Positions 19,962 through 21,460 of a stretch of 21,460 bases of DNA are shown here, in pieces. The notes beneath the pieces were generated by a model that was not told the origin of the DNA, did no database searches, and saw only the letters and a program-made list of their open reading frames with translations. Source of the DNA: CAYTQK01 sp964439745 (GTDB taxonomy: Bacteria > Desulfobacterota > Desulfobacteria > Desulfobacterales > Desulfosudaceae). Within the stretch, counting starts at the first letter, position 1. Each line of letters starts with the position of its first letter. Both the position numbers and the translations under genes were made by a program. The stretch is from NCBI GenBank assembly GCA_964439745.1, contig CAYTQK010000014.1, positions 1 through 21,460 on the forward strand, written 5' to 3'.

Positions 19962-20287
19962 ATGAGTAAAGAAAAAAACGTCGCATATGATTTTGACATC
20001 TTGCCCGAAAAGGCGGCAGATACAGACGTCTTTGTTCATAAAACACATGAAAGGGTTGCTGCAACACTCTCTAAACTAATTCTAAAAGAAGGCAGTAAAG
20101 GGCAGACAATTGGATTAGAGGGCACTTGGGGGAACCTTTCAATAATCTGTTTTGGAAAACAGAAGATAATAAACAGAGGGAATTGTTGAATCAGATTGCG
20201 GCCAAATTTCAAATTCAAATTGAAGAACCCCAGGCTGAAGAAGAGGAACCTGGTTCGGAAGATTCACCAGAGCAGACAGCAGAATGA
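19962..20287 (+). pseudogene. KAP-family P-loop NTPase remnant with internal deletion
   Basis: It starts with GGGAGG six bases before the ATG. The first 57 residues (MSKEKNVAYDFDILPEKAAD... to IGLEGTWG) match the front of KAP-type P-loop ATPases, where GLEGxWGSGKST would continue into Walker A. Exactly at the Walker A the frame is lost, and a product read on would end after 75 residues. From about 20135 the +2 frame reads FNNLFWKTEDNKQRELLNQI and runs to an acidic tail ending PEQTAE and a TGA at 20287, a plausible original C-terminus. A large central deletion joined front to back out of frame. The P-loop is lost, so no ATPase can be made. The KAP assignment rests on the GLEGTWG context and is moderate. 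Confidence 0.65.
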
Positions 20288-20328
20288 CGATATGATTAGG
20301 TAACAGCAGCTATATATGTGGGCGATTT

Positions 20329-21460
20329 ATGCAGAAGAATAAGAATAAACCGGGATACAAAAAAACAAAAGTTGGATGGATCCCGGAGGATTGGAAGTGC
20401 TGCCGCTTGGGCGACGTATTCGAGAAGCGAAATGCGCATGGGACAGATGAGGCGCCAGTATTTTCCGTGTCGCAAGAACACGGATTGGTCCCCAGGGGAT
20501 CTCTGGAACGAAGAGTTGAAAGCAACCTGTCAGCCAGTGACAGCCTGCTGGTTGAACCCGGCGATATTGCTTACAACATGATGAGAATGTGGCAGGGAGC
20601 CGTGGCAGTTTCTCGCGAGACTTGTATTGTTAGTCCAGCTTACGTTGTCTGTCGTCCCGTGCCGGATTATTGCAACTCTGATTTTATGCTACTTTTTTTT
20701 AAATCACGATTAGGTCTTAACAAGCTGTGGTCATATTCATACGGAATTGTTGATGATAGACTTAGACTCTATTTCAAGGATTTCGCGCTAGTCCCTGCTC
20801 CTCTCCCCTCCCTCCCCGAACAGGAAGCGATTGCCGAGGTGTTGGAGTGTTGGGGCAAGGCGATCCGAGTGTATGAGCAGAAGATTGAGAAAAAGCGTAA
20901 TATCAAAAAGGGGTTGATGCGGCATCTTTTGACGGGTCGCCGCCGGTTGCCAGACTTTGACTCTGCATTGGGGGCCGGGAATAGTGAAGTTATAATTCCG
21001 GAGGGTTGGAAGGAAGTTAGGCTGAGTGATATTGTATCGATTGCATATGGCAAAGACTGGAAGGATGTTAAGTCCCTAAGTGGTGGAGTGGCTGTATTCG
21101 GAACGGGTGGTTTAATGGGATATGCGAGTAAAGCTTTATTCCAGCCACCTGCAATTCTACTTGGAAGAAAAGGAACGATTGATTCTCCTATATTTATTGA
21201 TGAGCCATTTTGGGCTGTAGACACAACTTTTGCGATACATGCAGTCGTAGATATAGACATGTTATTCTTGCACAATTTGTTAAAAACCATTCACTGGCAT
21301 CAATATAATGAGGCATCAGGAGTCCCAAGTCTTAGCAGAGAGACGATTCAAGGAATTCATATCAAACTGCCGTGTTTAGCTGAACAGCAAGCCATTGCCG
21401 CAGTGTTGTCTACGGCCGATGGAGAGATTACCACGTTGGAACGAAAGCTGGCGGCACTAC
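20329..21460 (+). CDS. hsdS: Type I restriction specificity subunit (partial, runs off the right edge)
   Basis: An open frame of 377 codons with no stop before the window ends. It has the two-repeat plan of HsdS. A first half starts VGWIPEDWKCCRLGDVFEKR, with EPGDIAYNMMRMWQG in the first TRD. The central conserved region is LPSLPEQEAIAEVLECW, then EQKIEKKRNIKKGLMRHLL (about 160-203). A second half starts IIPEGWKEVRLSDIVSIAYG, with the second TRD up to about 345. The second repeat is LAEQQAIAAVLSTADGEI. The usual length of 390-450 suggests that little is missing. The start codon lacks a strong ribosome site (GTGGG upstream). It lies 41 bases after the KAP remnant. With HsdM it would set the methylated target sequence. 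Confidence 0.9.
   Translation, partial: MQKNKNKPGYKKTKVGWIPEDWKCCRLGDVFEKRNAHGTDEAPVFSVSQEHGLVPRGSLERRVESNLSASDSLLVEPGDIAYNMMRMWQGAVAVSRETCIVSPAYVVCRPVPDYCNSDFMLLFFKSRLGLNKLWSYSYGIVDDRLRLYFKDFALVPAPLPSLPEQEAIAEVLECWGKAIRVYEQKIEKKRNIKKGLMRHLLTGRRRLPDFDSALGAGNSEVIIPEGWKEVRLSDIVSIAYGKDWKDVKSLSGGVAVFGTGGLMGYASKALFQPPAILLGRKGTIDSPIFIDEPFWAVDTTFAIHAVVDIDMLFLHNLLKTIHWHQYNEASGVPSLSRETIQGIHIKLPCLAEQQAIAAVLSTADGEITTLERKLAAL

Noticed and set aside
1..21460. CRISPR arrays, tRNA or rRNA genes, insertion-sequence transposases
   Set aside because: No regularly spaced direct repeats, no cloverleaf or rRNA-like sequence and no transposase motif were seen on either strand.

Overview
Overall. The window reads as a GC-rich bacterial chromosome segment of about 16.4 kb, followed by a visibly less GC-rich defence or mobile segment that runs off the right edge. 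The gene content is an acyl-CoA dehydrogenase with a TetR regulator, a cytoplasmic molybdopterin/Fe-S/flavin oxidoreductase operon, and a sigma-54 driven TauE/SafE exporter operon with two-component genes. Together these suggest an anaerobic Desulfobacterota-type (sulfate reducer-like) organism. That is an inference from gene families and style; no rRNA or marker gene is present to prove it.

Left block (1-2250, minus strand). The first 14 codons of a gene, TetR-like from its N-terminus and under a 41-bp palindromic operator, lie at the edge. A complete TetR regulator (152-775) follows. An LCAD/IVD-type acyl-CoA dehydrogenase (869-2146) has its own promoter and probably reads through into the TetR gene.

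Middle block (2436-8412). A plus-strand gene of unknown function (2436-3350) meets, tail to tail, a minus-strand operon: a catalytic molybdopterin subunit (6283-8412), a four-cluster ferredoxin (5780-6286), a large FAD/NADPH GltD-like electron-transfer subunit with NuoF-like N-terminus (3603-5768), and a small SH3-like protein (3352-3567). This looks like a soluble complex moving electrons between NAD(P)H and a Mo or W active site; its substrate cannot be read from sequence.

Divergent spacer (8413-9083). It holds a 13-bp inverted repeat in front of the molybdoenzyme gene, a near-perfect 20-bp palindrome, two small open stretches that may be gene remnants, and a consensus sigma-54 (-24/-12) promoter facing right.

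Sigma-54 block (9010-14017, plus strand). The promoter drives a TauE/SafE exporter, two small membrane proteins of unknown function, a histidine kinase and an NtrC-type activator; the last three genes are overlapped start to stop. The activator is the natural candidate to switch on its own operon. A second membrane kinase (14189-15769, minus strand) with its own sigma-70 promoter faces it tail to tail.

Scar and right island (15800-21460). Two decayed CoA-metabolism fragments (CoA-transferase N-terminus and crotonase C-terminus) mark the junction. Beyond it lies a type I restriction-modification locus: a half-size HsdS-like protein, HsdM, a KilA-N protein, a KAP-NTPase remnant and a two-TRD HsdS cut by the window edge. 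HsdR is not seen. This part also carries paired dyad operators and a family of GTCGAATTCGAC-centred palindromes, one of them 30 bp perfect and inside the kilA-N coding sequence.
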